A stretch of 64,000 nucleotides of DNA from Streptomyces sp. NBC_00448 (lineage in GTDB: Bacteria > Actinomycetota > Actinomycetes > Streptomycetales > Streptomycetaceae), in the NCBI RefSeq assembly GCF_036014115.1, contig NZ_CP107913.1, positions 4,759,001-4,823,000 of the forward strand, written 5' to 3'. Of this stretch, positions 40,926 to 48,450 are shown piece after piece. Each line of letters starts with the position of its first letter. The first letter of the stretch is position 1. The position numbers and the translations under genes are program-made. Under the pieces are notes generated by a model. That model searched no databases. It had not been told where the DNA came from and was given only the letters and a program-made list of their open reading frames with translations.

Positions 40926-42514
40926 GCAGCCGCCTTTCCGCGGAGCACGACGCCACCGCCCCCGAGGGCCCGCACGCTTCCGGCAGCGGTGCCGGTTCGG
41001 GCGTGGGGCGGCTGTACGGGGTCGGTCTCGGGCCCGGCGACCCGAAGTTGATGACCCTGCGGGCCGTGGAGGTGATCGCGGCGGCCGACGTCGTGGCGTA
41101 CCACAGCGCGCGGCACGGCCGGTCGATCGCCCGGGGGATAGCGGCGGCGCACCTGCGCGACGGGCAGATCGAGGAGCAGCTGGTCTACCCGGTGACGACG
41201 GAGACGACCGACCATCCCGGCGGCTACCAGGGCGCGATGGAGGAGTTCTACGAGCAGGCGGCGGCGCGGCTGGCGGCGCACCTGGACGCGGGGCGCAGCG
41301 TCGCGGTGCTGGCGGAGGGCGACCCGCTCTTCTTCGGGTCGTACATGCACATGCACAAGCGGCTGGCCGGGCGGTACCCGACGGAGGTCGTGCCCGGGGT
41401 GACGTCGATGGCGGGCGCGGCCGCGCGGCTGGGGGCGCCGCTGGTGGAGGGCGAGGAGTCGCTGACGGTGCTGCCCGGCACGCTGCCGGAGGAGGAGCTG
41501 GCCGCGCGGCTGGCGGCGGCGGACACCGCGGTGGTGCTGAAGCTGGGCCGTACGTTCCCGGCGGTGCGGCGGGCGCTGAAGCGGTCGGGGCGGCTGGCGG
41601 AGGCGCGCTACGTCGAGCGGGCCACGATGGCGGGCGAGCGGATCGCGGAACTGGCCGAGGTGGACCCGGAGTCGGTGCCGTACTTCGCGATGGCGGTGCT
41701 GCCGAGCCGGGGTGGCGCGGCGGTGCCCCGGCAGGAGCGGGCCGAGGAGGCGGCGGCCGAAGGCGTCGGGCATGTCGTGGTCGTCGGCACCGGGCCGGCC
41801 GGGCCGCTGTGGCTGACCCCCGAGACGCGCGGCGCGCTGGCCGCGGCGGACGACCTGGTCGGCTACACCACCTACCTGGACCGGGTGCCGGTCAGGGCCG
41901 GACAGCTGCGGCACGGCAGCGACAACCGGGTGGAGGCCGAGCGCGCCCAGTTCGCGCTGGAACTCGCCCGCAGGGGGCGGCGGGTGGCTGTGGTGTCCGG
42001 CGGCGACCCGGGGGTGTTCGCGATGGCCACCGCCGTGGTGGAGGCCGCGTCGCAACCGCCGTACCGGGACGTGCCGATACGGGTGCTGCCCGGCGTGACC
42101 GCGGCGAACGCCGCCGCCGCGCGGGTCGGTGCCCCGCTCGGCCACGACTACGCGGCGGTCTCCCTGTCCGACCGGCTCAAGCCGTGGGAGGTCATCGCCG
42201 AACGGCTGCGCGCTGCTGCTTCCGCCGACCTGGTGCTCGCGCTGTACAACCCGGGGTCGAAGAGCCGGACCTGGCAGGTGGCCAAGGCACGCGAACTCCT
42301 GCTGGAGCACCGCTCTCCCGACACCCCCGTGGTGGTCGCCCGTGACGTCGGCGGCCCGGGCGAGCAGGTCCGGATCGTCCGCCTCGCCGATCTGGAACCC
42401 GCGGAGGTCGACATGCGCACCCTGCTCATCGTCGGCTCCACCCAGACCAGGACCGTGGTGCGCGGCGACGGCGAGCAGGTGGTCTGGACACCGCGCACCT
42501 ACCCCCGGAGCTGA
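40922..42514 (+). CDS. cobIJ: Fused precorrin-2 C20- and precorrin-3B C17-methyltransferase (CobI-CobJ)
   Basis: A 530-residue fusion of two SAM-dependent uroporphyrin-III-type methyltransferases. The first half (about 28-270) is CobI: Gly-Val-Gly-Leu-Gly-Pro-Gly-Asp-Pro-Lys, Leu-Ala-Glu-Gly-Asp-Pro-Leu-Phe-Phe-Gly-Ser and Val-Pro-Gly-Val-Thr-Ser. The second (about 285-525) is CobJ: Gly-Thr-Gly-Pro-Ala-Gly, Val-Ser-Gly-Gly-Asp-Pro-Gly-Val-Phe-Ala-Met and Leu-Tyr-Asn-Pro-Gly-Ser-Lys-Ser-Arg-Thr. Such fusions are known in actinobacteria. ATG overlaps the cobH stop; with CobG it covers consecutive steps (precorrin-2 to -3A, oxidation to -3B, ring contraction to -4). Confidence 0.95.
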   Translation: MSSRLSAEHDATAPEGPHASGSGAGSGVGRLYGVGLGPGDPKLMTLRAVEVIAAADVVAYHSARHGRSIARGIAAAHLRDGQIEEQLVYPVTTETTDHPGGYQGAMEEFYEQAAARLAAHLDAGRSVAVLAEGDPLFFGSYMHMHKRLAGRYPTEVVPGVTSMAGAAARLGAPLVEGEESLTVLPGTLPEEELAARLAAADTAVVLKLGRTFPAVRRALKRSGRLAEARYVERATMAGERIAELAEVDPESVPYFAMAVLPSRGGAAVPRQERAEEAAAEGVGHVVVVGTGPAGPLWLTPETRGALAAADDLVGYTTYLDRVPVRAGQLRHGSDNRVEAERAQFALELARRGRRVAVVSGGDPGVFAMATAVVEAASQPPYRDVPIRVLPGVTAANAAAARVGAPLGHDYAAVSLSDRLKPWEVIAERLRAAASADLVLALYNPGSKSRTWQVAKARELLLEHRSPDTPVVVARDVGGPGEQVRIVRLADLEPAEVDMRTLLIVGSTQTRTVVRGDGEQVVWTPRTYPRS

Positions 42515-42541
42515 CCGCACCCACCTCCCGCCGCCGTGCGC

Positions 42542-43285
42542 TCAGCCCATCCGCTCCCGCACCCACCGCGCCGCCCGCTCCACGTCCTCCGCGACCTCCA
42601 CCCCCACCACCCCCCGCGGCCGGCGCACCACCACCACCGGCAACCCCGCCTCCCGCGCGGCCACCAGCTTCGCGGCCGTGGCCGCACCCCCGCTGTCCTT
42701 CGTCACCACCACCCCGATCCGGTGTTCCCGCAGCACCGCCCGCTCCCCCTCCACCGTGTACGGCCCCCGGTCCAGCAGCACCTCCATCCGGCGCGGCACC
42801 ACCCCTTCCGGCGGGTCCACCGACCGCACCAGGAACCACAGGTCGTCCAGCCCGGCGAACGCGGCGAGCCCGGTGCGTCCGGTGGTCAGGAACACCCTGG
42901 AGGCGATGCCGGGCAGCATCTCGGCGGCCTGCGCGAGGGAGGCCGCCGGATGCCAGCGGTCTCCGGGGCCCGGTGTCCACCCGGGTCGGCGCAGCGCCAG
43001 CAGCGGCACCCCGGTGCGTGCGGCGGCCTCCGCCGCGTGCGCGCTGATCGTCTCGGCGAACGGGTGCGTGGCGTCGACCAGCGCGTCCACGGAATGGTCG
43101 CGCAGCCACCGCGTCATCCCCTCGGTCCCGCCGAACCCGCCGATCCTCACGGTCCCCTGCGGTAGGCGGGGGGCCGCCACCCGGCCGGCCAGCGACGACG
43201 TCACCCGCACGGTGCCCATCGCGACCAGCACCCCCGCGAGTTCCCTCGCCTCAGCGGTCCCCCCGAGAACCAGCACATGCCGCAC
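42542..43285 (-). CDS. cobK: Precorrin-6A reductase CobK
   Basis: A 247-residue CobK/CbiJ enzyme reducing precorrin-6A with NADPH. Start motif Val-Leu-Val-Leu-Gly-Gly-Thr-Ala-Glu-Ala-Arg-Glu-Leu, then Asp-Ala-Thr-His-Pro-Phe-Ala and, near the end, Val-Val-Thr-Lys-Asp-Ser-Gly-Gly. GTG at 43285 gives the family start; an ATG at 43321 would add 12 residues. Convergent with cobIJ, 27 bases apart. The 3' neighbours in the usual cob order (cobM, cobL) are displaced by 4.4 kb here. Confidence 0.93.
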   Translation of the reverse strand: MRHVLVLGGTAEARELAGVLVAMGTVRVTSSLAGRVAAPRLPQGTVRIGGFGGTEGMTRWLRDHSVDALVDATHPFAETISAHAAEAAARTGVPLLALRRPGWTPGPGDRWHPAASLAQAAEMLPGIASRVFLTTGRTGLAAFAGLDDLWFLVRSVDPPEGVVPRRMEVLLDRGPYTVEGERAVLREHRIGVVVTKDSGGAATAAKLVAAREAGLPVVVVRRPRGVVGVEVAEDVERAARWVRERMG

Positions 43286-44240
43286 ACCGCACCCCTTCCC
43301 ACCAGCCCCTCGACCCCGCATCGTACGTTCCACGTGAAACATTTCCCCCGGCCCACCCCACCCTGACGGTCGACGGCCCACCCGCCGGCAGGTGCTCCCG
43401 GTGCCGACCGCGCACGGGCGGGAATTCCGGTAACTGCTCACGCCATTCCGCTCGTTCCAGCCGGTCGCCGAGTCGAACGCGCGGCTGGTGAAGATGGCAG
43501 GCCGCCGGCCGGAGAATCTCCGGAAATCTCCCCGAAGCTCCTACTGAGCTTCCAAAGCCGGGCAGGAAGGCGCCCTCCGATTTGCCGTCGAGCCGGTCGA
43601 TCACCACCCCGGCCCGGGAAAGCGCATAACGCCCATGCCCACCATGTCGACGGAACTGGTCGACCTTGGTGACGACAACATCGATCTCAGCCGAACGACC
43701 GTCCAGAACCGTCCAGAACCGGCCTGCCGCCACAGCTCCCCACCCTCCCTGCTACGGCCGCCGGACGGCGCGCCGCAGGTCAACGGGGTTGCGGGCGAAC
43801 GCCGTTCCGTTGCCGAACGTCTCGCCGCGCGAACCCCCAGGTCCGGTACCGGAATTCGCACTCCTGACACCGACAAAGGGCACCCGGCGACGATCCGCCC
43901 GTGCCGTATGACACGAACGAGTGAAGCGCAGAGAAGCGAAATACCCCGTAAGCGGGGCGCGTCGTCGGCGGTGGAATCGCGATCGGGTCAACCAGTGCCG
44001 CCGATGCGTCACCGGGCTGCTGAACCTGGCACATCGCTCCCGGCACCGGCCCCGCAGATGCGCGCCGTCGGATTCGGCGCAGGCGTGGACTTGCCGCCCG
44101 GCTCTCCCACCCGCGCCGCCCAGTTGTGGACGAGGACCGCCCGGTTGATCGGGCTGGCCGACCGAATCGATGGCTACTGCTAGCCTTCACTCAGTCACGG
44201 TAGGTAATCGACCCCGTGCGTCAATTGAAGGATCAGGGAT
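43286..44240. other. 955-base region without a supported gene
   Basis: No frame on either strand has recognisable homology or a good start signal, although several stay open by GC bias. It holds a parS-like 14-mer at 43327-43340, a direct repeat of ccgtccagaa around 43700-43719 and a small CCCCG-TAAG-CGGGG hairpin near 43944. A promoter for the small secreted gene at 44241 is expected at the right end. It may be the left junction of the secreted-protein island inside the cob cluster. Confidence 0.5.
43327..43340. other. parS-like site
   Basis: GTTCCACGTGAAAC differs at one base from the ParB-binding consensus GTTTCACGTGAAAC. Located just upstream of cobK. Degenerate parS copies occur in Streptomyces chromosomes, mostly near the origin; ParB binding here is unproven. 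Confidence 0.5.
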
Positions 44241-44759
44241 ATGCGCAAACTCCAGCAACTGGCAGTCGTCGCCATGGCAGTCGGCAGCCTTTCCGCCATT
44301 GGCGCGGGCGTCAGTTTCGCCGACACGCAGGGCCAACTGCCTCCCCAAGGGACGCAGGGTCAGCAAACCCCGCAGGAGACGCAGGCCCAGCAGGCCCCCC
44401 AGGGCGGCATGCAGCAGGCCCCGCAAGAGGCGCAGGGTCAGCAGGCTCCCCAGGGCATGCAGCAGGCCCCCCAGGGTCAGCAGGCCCCCCAGAGCGCGCC
44501 GGCCCCGCAAGGGACGCAGGTCTCTCCCCAGGTCGCCCCCCAGCTGTCGCCGACCGTCACGCTCCCGCAGGCCCTGCCCCTCGGAGCCCCGCAGGCCGCC
44601 CCCCAGGAGGCGCCGCAGGAGCAGAACAACCTCTTCCGTCCGTACCAGGAGTGCAGCCCGCAGACGGTGCTCCAGGCGAACATCCCGATCGCCCTCCTGG
44701 GCGACTCCAAGACCCAGGGCGACACCTGCACCCAGGTGAACAACGCCTTCGACAAGTAG
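44241..44759 (+). CDS. Small secreted Gln/Pro-rich protein
   Basis: A 172-residue exported protein. Signal peptide residues 1-27 (cleavage near Ser-Phe-Ala-Asp). Residues 30-130 are a low-complexity region of Gln, Pro, Ala and Gly with repeated Gln-Gln-Ala-Pro-Gln. The last 40 residues form an ordered-looking end with two cysteines (Glu-Cys-Ser-Pro-Gln-Thr-Val-Leu and Asp-Thr-Cys-Thr-Gln). The two-cysteine hydrophobic end recalls chaplins and rodlins but does not match either. ATG at 44241 with GAAGGATC upstream. First gene of the island between cobK and cobM. Confidence 0.75.
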   Translation: MRKLQQLAVVAMAVGSLSAIGAGVSFADTQGQLPPQGTQGQQTPQETQAQQAPQGGMQQAPQEAQGQQAPQGMQQAPQGQQAPQSAPAPQGTQVSPQVAPQLSPTVTLPQALPLGAPQAAPQEAPQEQNNLFRPYQECSPQTVLQANIPIALLGDSKTQGDTCTQVNNAFDK

Positions 44760-45058
44760 GGAACAGACCCACGGGACCGTCTCCGTTGCGCTCTCCAGGG
44801 GACGGCCCTTCGAGTCCGAACACCCTGCGGGCTGAGCCGATCAGGTTGTTCCGGGCGGCGCGTCACTCAAGCGACCACTGAGGCCCAACTGCCCTCACTG
44901 CGAACGGTGTTGGGCACTCCGCTTCGACCGAATGGCCCCCGAAGAACCGGTTGGCCACCTCACGTGCCTCTCACGGCTCACGGCATCCAGTGCTTATCTT
45001 CATCACACCGTGAGTCGATCACGGAGAGTATCCGATCAACCACACGAAGGAAACAGAC

Positions 45059-45334
45059 ATGCGCATGATCCAGAAGGCAGCCGTCGTGGCCGCCGTGCTC
45101 GGCACCATCGGCTTCGCCGGCGCCGGTGCCGCCTTTGCCGGCGACCACGGTGGCAGCGAGTACCAGGTGTCGCAGAGCACCTCGTGCAAGTCGCACGACC
45201 TGAACCTCGACGTCCTCGGCGAGGTCGGCGTCCTCAACGGCCTGCTGGGCAACGCGCTGAACGGCGAGGGCAACCCGGGCGCCCAGGCCACCAGCCTCGG
45301 CTCGACCATGGGCTGCAACAACAGCGCTTTCTGA
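45059..45334 (+). CDS. Small secreted protein, two-cysteine type (copy 1)
   Basis: A 91-residue exported protein with signal peptide 1-27 (Ala-Phe-Ala cleavage) and a 64-residue mature part: Ser-Thr-Ser-Cys-Lys-Ser-His-Asp-Leu-Asn-Leu-Asp-Val-Leu-Gly then Leu-Leu-Gly-Asn-Ala-Leu and a second Cys in Met-Gly-Cys-Asn-Asn. Size, export and a Cys-flanked hydrophobic middle resemble chaplins, but the chaplin consensus (Gly-Asn motifs and Cys-Gly-Asn) is absent. Paralogue of the next gene, sharing a 57-base identical block. ATG at 45059 after GAAGGAAAC; own terminator downstream. Confidence 0.78.
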   Translation: MRMIQKAAVVAAVLGTIGFAGAGAAFAGDHGGSEYQVSQSTSCKSHDLNLDVLGEVGVLNGLLGNALNGEGNPGAQATSLGSTMGCNNSAF

Positions 45335-45670
45335 GCGCTGCCGGAGTAGCTGAACCCATGGACGCGGCGGGCCCCACCATCACGGCCCGCCGCTTTCATG
45401 CGTCCCGTCAGAAGTACCGGTGCGCGTCGGGGCCCCTGACAGGGCCATCGCACCGCGCATCGTCAACCGTGCCTGACCCAAAACCTGGAGCATGACATGC
45501 ACAAGATCTACAAGGCGGTCGCCGTGGCCGCCATGCTCGGTACCTTCGGCCTCGTCGGCATCGGCTCCGCCGCCGCGTCCGACAACCCCGGCGGGAACAA
45601 GTTCGACGTGCAGCAGAGCACCTCGTGCAAGTCGCACGACCTGAACCTCGACGTCCTCGGCGAGGTCGGC
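45173..45670 (+). repeat. 57-bp perfect direct repeat within the two paralogous genes
   Basis: Positions 45173-45229 and 45614-45670 are identical. They encode the same mature segment from Ser-Thr-Ser-Cys to Gly-Glu-Val-Gly, showing recent duplication or gene conversion of these small secreted genes. Confidence 0.85.
45364..45396 (+). terminator. Terminator between the two paralogues
   Basis: GCGGCGGGCC (45364-45373) pairs perfectly with GGCCCGCCGC (45384-45393), followed by TTT. It separates the two small secreted genes into single-gene transcripts. Confidence 0.8.
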
Positions 45671-45775
45671 ATCCTCAACGGCGTGCTGGGCAACGCCCTG
45701 GGCGGCGAAGGCAACCCGGGCGCCCAGAGCACCCAGCTCGGCTCGAGCATGGGCTGCAGCAACAGCGCCTTCTGA
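45497..45775 (+). CDS. Small secreted protein, two-cysteine type (copy 2)
   Basis: A 92-residue paralogue of the preceding gene: signal peptide to about residue 27, then the same Cys-Lys-Ser-His-Asp-Leu-Asn-Leu-Asp-Val-Leu-Gly core, Gly-Val-Leu-Gly-Asn-Ala-Leu, and Met-Gly-Cys-Ser-Asn-Ser-Ala-Phe at the end. About 80 percent of the mature residues agree by eye. ATG at 45497; the upstream region differs from copy 1, so regulation may have diverged. Function unknown; a cell-surface role is inferred from the neighbourhood. Confidence 0.78.
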   Translation: MHKIYKAVAVAAMLGTFGLVGIGSAAASDNPGGNKFDVQQSTSCKSHDLNLDVLGEVGILNGVLGNALGGEGNPGAQSTQLGSSMGCSNSAF

Positions 45776-45927
45776 GCCAATCCAGCCCAGTAGGTACCAG
45801 ATGGGTCCCGGAATCCACGGCCGAACCCTGGCCCCTCGGGCGCCGGGGCCCATCCTCACGGAGATCAGTTGAGACCGGACACCGGTGCTGGTCCGAGTGT
45901 GACACCGACCGCGAAGGAACACGGCAC

Positions 45928-46275
45928 ATGTTCAAACACACGAAGAGCGCGGCCCTCTCGGTGCTCGTGGGTGGCCTCTCGTTGGCTTGCGTGGGTATCG
46001 GCCATGCCGTTGCCGCGGGGCCGTCCACCAACTGCACGCGTGACGCTCAGGGGAACGACACCTGCGTCACCAAATCCGAGAACACGTACACCAGCAAAGA
46101 CGGCACCTATCACCTGCAGCAGCAGCAGGACTGCACCAACGTGTCGCGTCAGGAGCCCCAGACACCGCAAGTCGCGGTGGGGCAGCCGGGGACGACGCAG
46201 ATCGGGGCGGTCGTCGACTGCTCCAACCATGCGCCGGCACCCAAGGGATACAAAGCACCCGACATCTCACGCTAG
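45928..46275 (+). CDS. Small secreted protein with three cysteines
   Basis: A 115-residue exported protein. Signal peptide 1-30 (Ala-Val-Ala-Ala). The mature part has cysteines in Thr-Asn-Cys-Thr-Arg, Asp-Thr-Cys-Val-Thr, Gln-Asp-Cys-Thr-Asn and Val-Asp-Cys-Ser-Asn, spaced 9, 30 and about 35 residues apart (four in the mature chain), and polar Gln/Thr-rich loops. Not similar to the two preceding proteins, and no family recognised. ATG at 45928 with GAAGGAAC upstream. A bidirectional terminator lies beyond its stop. Confidence 0.72.
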   Translation: MFKHTKSAALSVLVGGLSLACVGIGHAVAAGPSTNCTRDAQGNDTCVTKSENTYTSKDGTYHLQQQQDCTNVSRQEPQTPQVAVGQPGTTQIGAVVDCSNHAPAPKGYKAPDISR

Positions 46276-46345
46276 CCAAGGCGGGCACCCGCCGCCCCCA
46301 CGGATGAGGCGCGGCGGGCCGAAACCCGTCCACTGCGTCCCCGTC

Positions 46346-46390
46346 GACAGATGGCCGGACCCGGATCGTCCCCGGGCCCGGCCATCTGTC
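46346..46390. terminator. Large bidirectional terminator hairpin
   Basis: A 19-bp stem with one mismatch (46346-46364 with 46372-46390) and a 7-base loop lies between the convergent secreted-protein gene and the hydrolase gene, and would stop transcripts from both sides. Confidence 0.8.
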
Positions 46391-46452
46391 GTGCACCCCG
46401 CCTCAGCGCGTGCTGCGCTTCGCGTGCGCCTCAGACCGCAGGTCGAACACGG

Positions 46453-47409
46453 TCACGCGGTCCTGCCCAGCCACTCGATCGGGTTGGTGTACGAAAGACC
46501 GGTGAGTTGCTGGTCGGTGCAGAACCTGGTGATCAGGTCGGAGAACTCCGAGATCCGCTCGACCGGGGCCAGATGGTCGGCGTATTTGATGGTGGTGAAA
46601 GCGGCCCGCGGAAGGGCTGCAGCGACTTCACGGCCCATCTCCGGTGTGCAGAGTGTGTCGTACTCACCGGTGCACACCAGGATCGGCACGGCGGGAACCG
46701 GCTCGTCCCGGTACCAGTCGTGGGTCATCAACCGTGCGTTGTGCTCCACCGACTTGTTGATGTCATCCTCGGACTGCGCCATGAACTGCCCGTAGAGCAA
46801 TCGCGAGACCGCCTGGTGCTTGTAGACCACACCGGTTCCGGGAGGAGACATGAACTGCTCGACCAGCTCGGAGGCGATCTGCGCCCGGTCGCCGAGTTCG
46901 AGCATGCGCGCCCACCGCGGGACAGCGGAGGAGTAGTGCGCCGGGATGGCCGTGGTCATCCCGACCAAGCCCAACTTCACCAAGCGGTCGGAGTAGTGCT
47001 GGGCGTATCGCAGAGCGATGGCCCCGCCGAAACAGCTGCCGATGACATTGGCCCGGTGAATGGCCAGTTCCTGCATCATGTGGTGCACGCAGTCGGCAAG
47101 GAAATCCATCCCGTAGCTGGCGGGGAGGAAATCCGCACTGCCGTAACCGGGCAGGTCCACGGTGATGATCGTACTGCATTCGGCCAGCCACTTCTGGTGC
47201 CGCAGCCACGCGAAGCGGTTCTGCGCCGAACCGCCCAGCAGCACCAGCGGTTCCGTCCGGGGGTTGTCCTGACGAACAATGCGGCAGTGATACGCAAATC
47301 CCTCGAAGACCAACGTCCTTTCCTCCGACTGCGCTTGGGCAGGTGCCCCGGAGTCAGGGCGGGGAACCGGCACAGATGTGTCCTGTGACGTGCTGATGTC
47401 AGAGCGCAT
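46453..47409 (-). CDS. Alpha/beta hydrolase with Cys nucleophile
   Basis: A 318-residue alpha/beta hydrolase. The domain begins near residue 30; Leu-Leu-Gly-Gly-Ser-Ala-Gln-Asn precedes the oxyanion region and Val-Asp-Leu-Pro-Gly-Tyr-Gly-Ser-Ala follows. The nucleophile elbow is Gly-Ser-Cys-Phe-Gly-Gly, so Cys replaces the usual Ser. Acid and base fit Asp in Gly-Glu-Tyr-Asp-Thr-Leu and His in Ala-Asp-His-Leu-Ala-Pro. Cys nucleophiles occur in dienelactone hydrolase and in some thioesterase/acyltransferase enzymes. ATG at 47409 preceded by GGAG. Lies within the island that splits the cob genes; substrate unknown. Confidence 0.87.
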   Translation of the reverse strand: MRSDISTSQDTSVPVPRPDSGAPAQAQSEERTLVFEGFAYHCRIVRQDNPRTEPLVLLGGSAQNRFAWLRHQKWLAECSTIITVDLPGYGSADFLPASYGMDFLADCVHHMMQELAIHRANVIGSCFGGAIALRYAQHYSDRLVKLGLVGMTTAIPAHYSSAVPRWARMLELGDRAQIASELVEQFMSPPGTGVVYKHQAVSRLLYGQFMAQSEDDINKSVEHNARLMTHDWYRDEPVPAVPILVCTGEYDTLCTPEMGREVAAALPRAAFTTIKYADHLAPVERISEFSDLITRFCTDQQLTGLSYTNPIEWLGRTA

Positions 47410-47706
47410 AATGTCTCCGAGCGCGCGCGAAGAATGGGGAACTGAACACCATGATCCACCCTTTGAAGCATGGAGAGCCCAATCTCACCCACGGTGGGCG
47501 TGTCGGAACCCGCCCATGCGATCCGGACTTTTGCCCGTCCTGTACTCGGCCATTTCCCGGACGGTCGGCAATCGGGAGCTTTTTACGAGGTGGGGCAACT
47601 CGGGATCGCCGCCGATCACCATCGGCAATTCCCCCGCGCCCGTCGCGCCGAACCGGCCGCCGCGGCAATCTGCTTCGCCGCGGGGGCGGCCGATCTCGCC
47701 CGCCGC

Positions 47707-48450
47707 TCAGTCGCGGACGCGGGCCGTGGAGTAGAGGTGGCTGTCGAGGAAGGACTCGGCTGCCAGGGTGCGGCCTACGATGATGACGGCGGTCCGGCGG
47801 ATTTCCGCGTCGCGGACCTGTTCCGCGATGCCGCCGAGGGTGCCGCGCAGCACCACCTCGTCGGGGCGGCTGGCGAATGCCACGACCGCGGCCGGGCATT
47901 GAGCACCGTAGTGCGGCGTCAACTCGGCGACGACACGGTCGACGTAGCCGGCTGCGAGGTGCAGGACGAGCAGGGCGCCGCTGCGGGCGAGGGTCGGCAG
48001 GTCCTCGCCGGGCGGCATGGGCGTGGCCCGCTGCGCCACCCTCGTGAGGATCACCGTCTGCCCGACCGCCGGCACCGTCAACTCCCGCTTGAGCGCGGCA
48101 GCGGCCGCGGCGAACGCGGGCACCCCGGGCACCACTTCGTACGGCACCCCGGCCGCGTCGAGCCGGCGCATCTGCTCGGCCACCGCGCTGAACACCGACG
48201 GGTCCCCGGAGTGCAGCCGCGCCACGTCGTGGCCGTCGCGGTGCGCCCGCACCAGCGCCTCGGTGATCCCGTCGAGATCCATCCGCGCGGTGTCGACGAG
48301 TTCGGCCCCTGCGGGGCAGTCGGCGAGCAGCTCGCGCGGCACCAGGCTCCCGGCGTACAGGCAGACCCGGCACGAGGCGAGCAGCCGCGCACCGCGCACC
48401 GTGATGAGGTCGGCGGCGCCGGGCCCGGCGCCGATGAAGTAGACGGTCAT
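47707..48450 (-). CDS. cobM: Precorrin-4 C11-methyltransferase CobM
   Basis: A 247-residue SAM-dependent methyltransferase of the corrin pathway. Motifs are Phe-Ile-Gly-Ala-Gly-Pro-Gly-Ala-Ala-Asp-Leu-Ile-Thr, Ala-Arg-Leu-His-Ser-Gly-Asp-Pro-Ser and Val-Val-Pro-Gly-Val-Pro-Ala-Phe, distinguishing it from CobI/CobJ. Its ATG overlaps the cobL stop by four bases. The 297 bases beyond its stop (47410-47706) hold no supported gene. Confidence 0.95.
   Translation of the reverse strand: MTVYFIGAGPGAADLITVRGARLLASCRVCLYAGSLVPRELLADCPAGAELVDTARMDLDGITEALVRAHRDGHDVARLHSGDPSVFSAVAEQMRRLDAAGVPYEVVPGVPAFAAAAAALKRELTVPAVGQTVILTRVAQRATPMPPGEDLPTLARSGALLVLHLAAGYVDRVVAELTPHYGAQCPAAVVAFASRPDEVVLRGTLGGIAEQVRDAEIRRTAVIIVGRTLAAESFLDSHLYSTARVRD

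Noticed and set aside
43780..43900. Possible tRNA remnant near the cob island junction
   Set aside because: No T-loop GTTCGA/GTTCAA block with flanking acceptor stem could be built on either strand.
43251..44190. Several open frames of 90-180 codons on both strands between cobK and the first small secreted gene
   Set aside because: No family motifs, no consistent start signals, and mutually overlapping; reported as a gene-poor region instead.
47410..47706. Open frames upstream of the Cys hydrolase
   Set aside because: Short, Arg/Pro-rich, opposite or out of frame with cobM; treated as intergenic.
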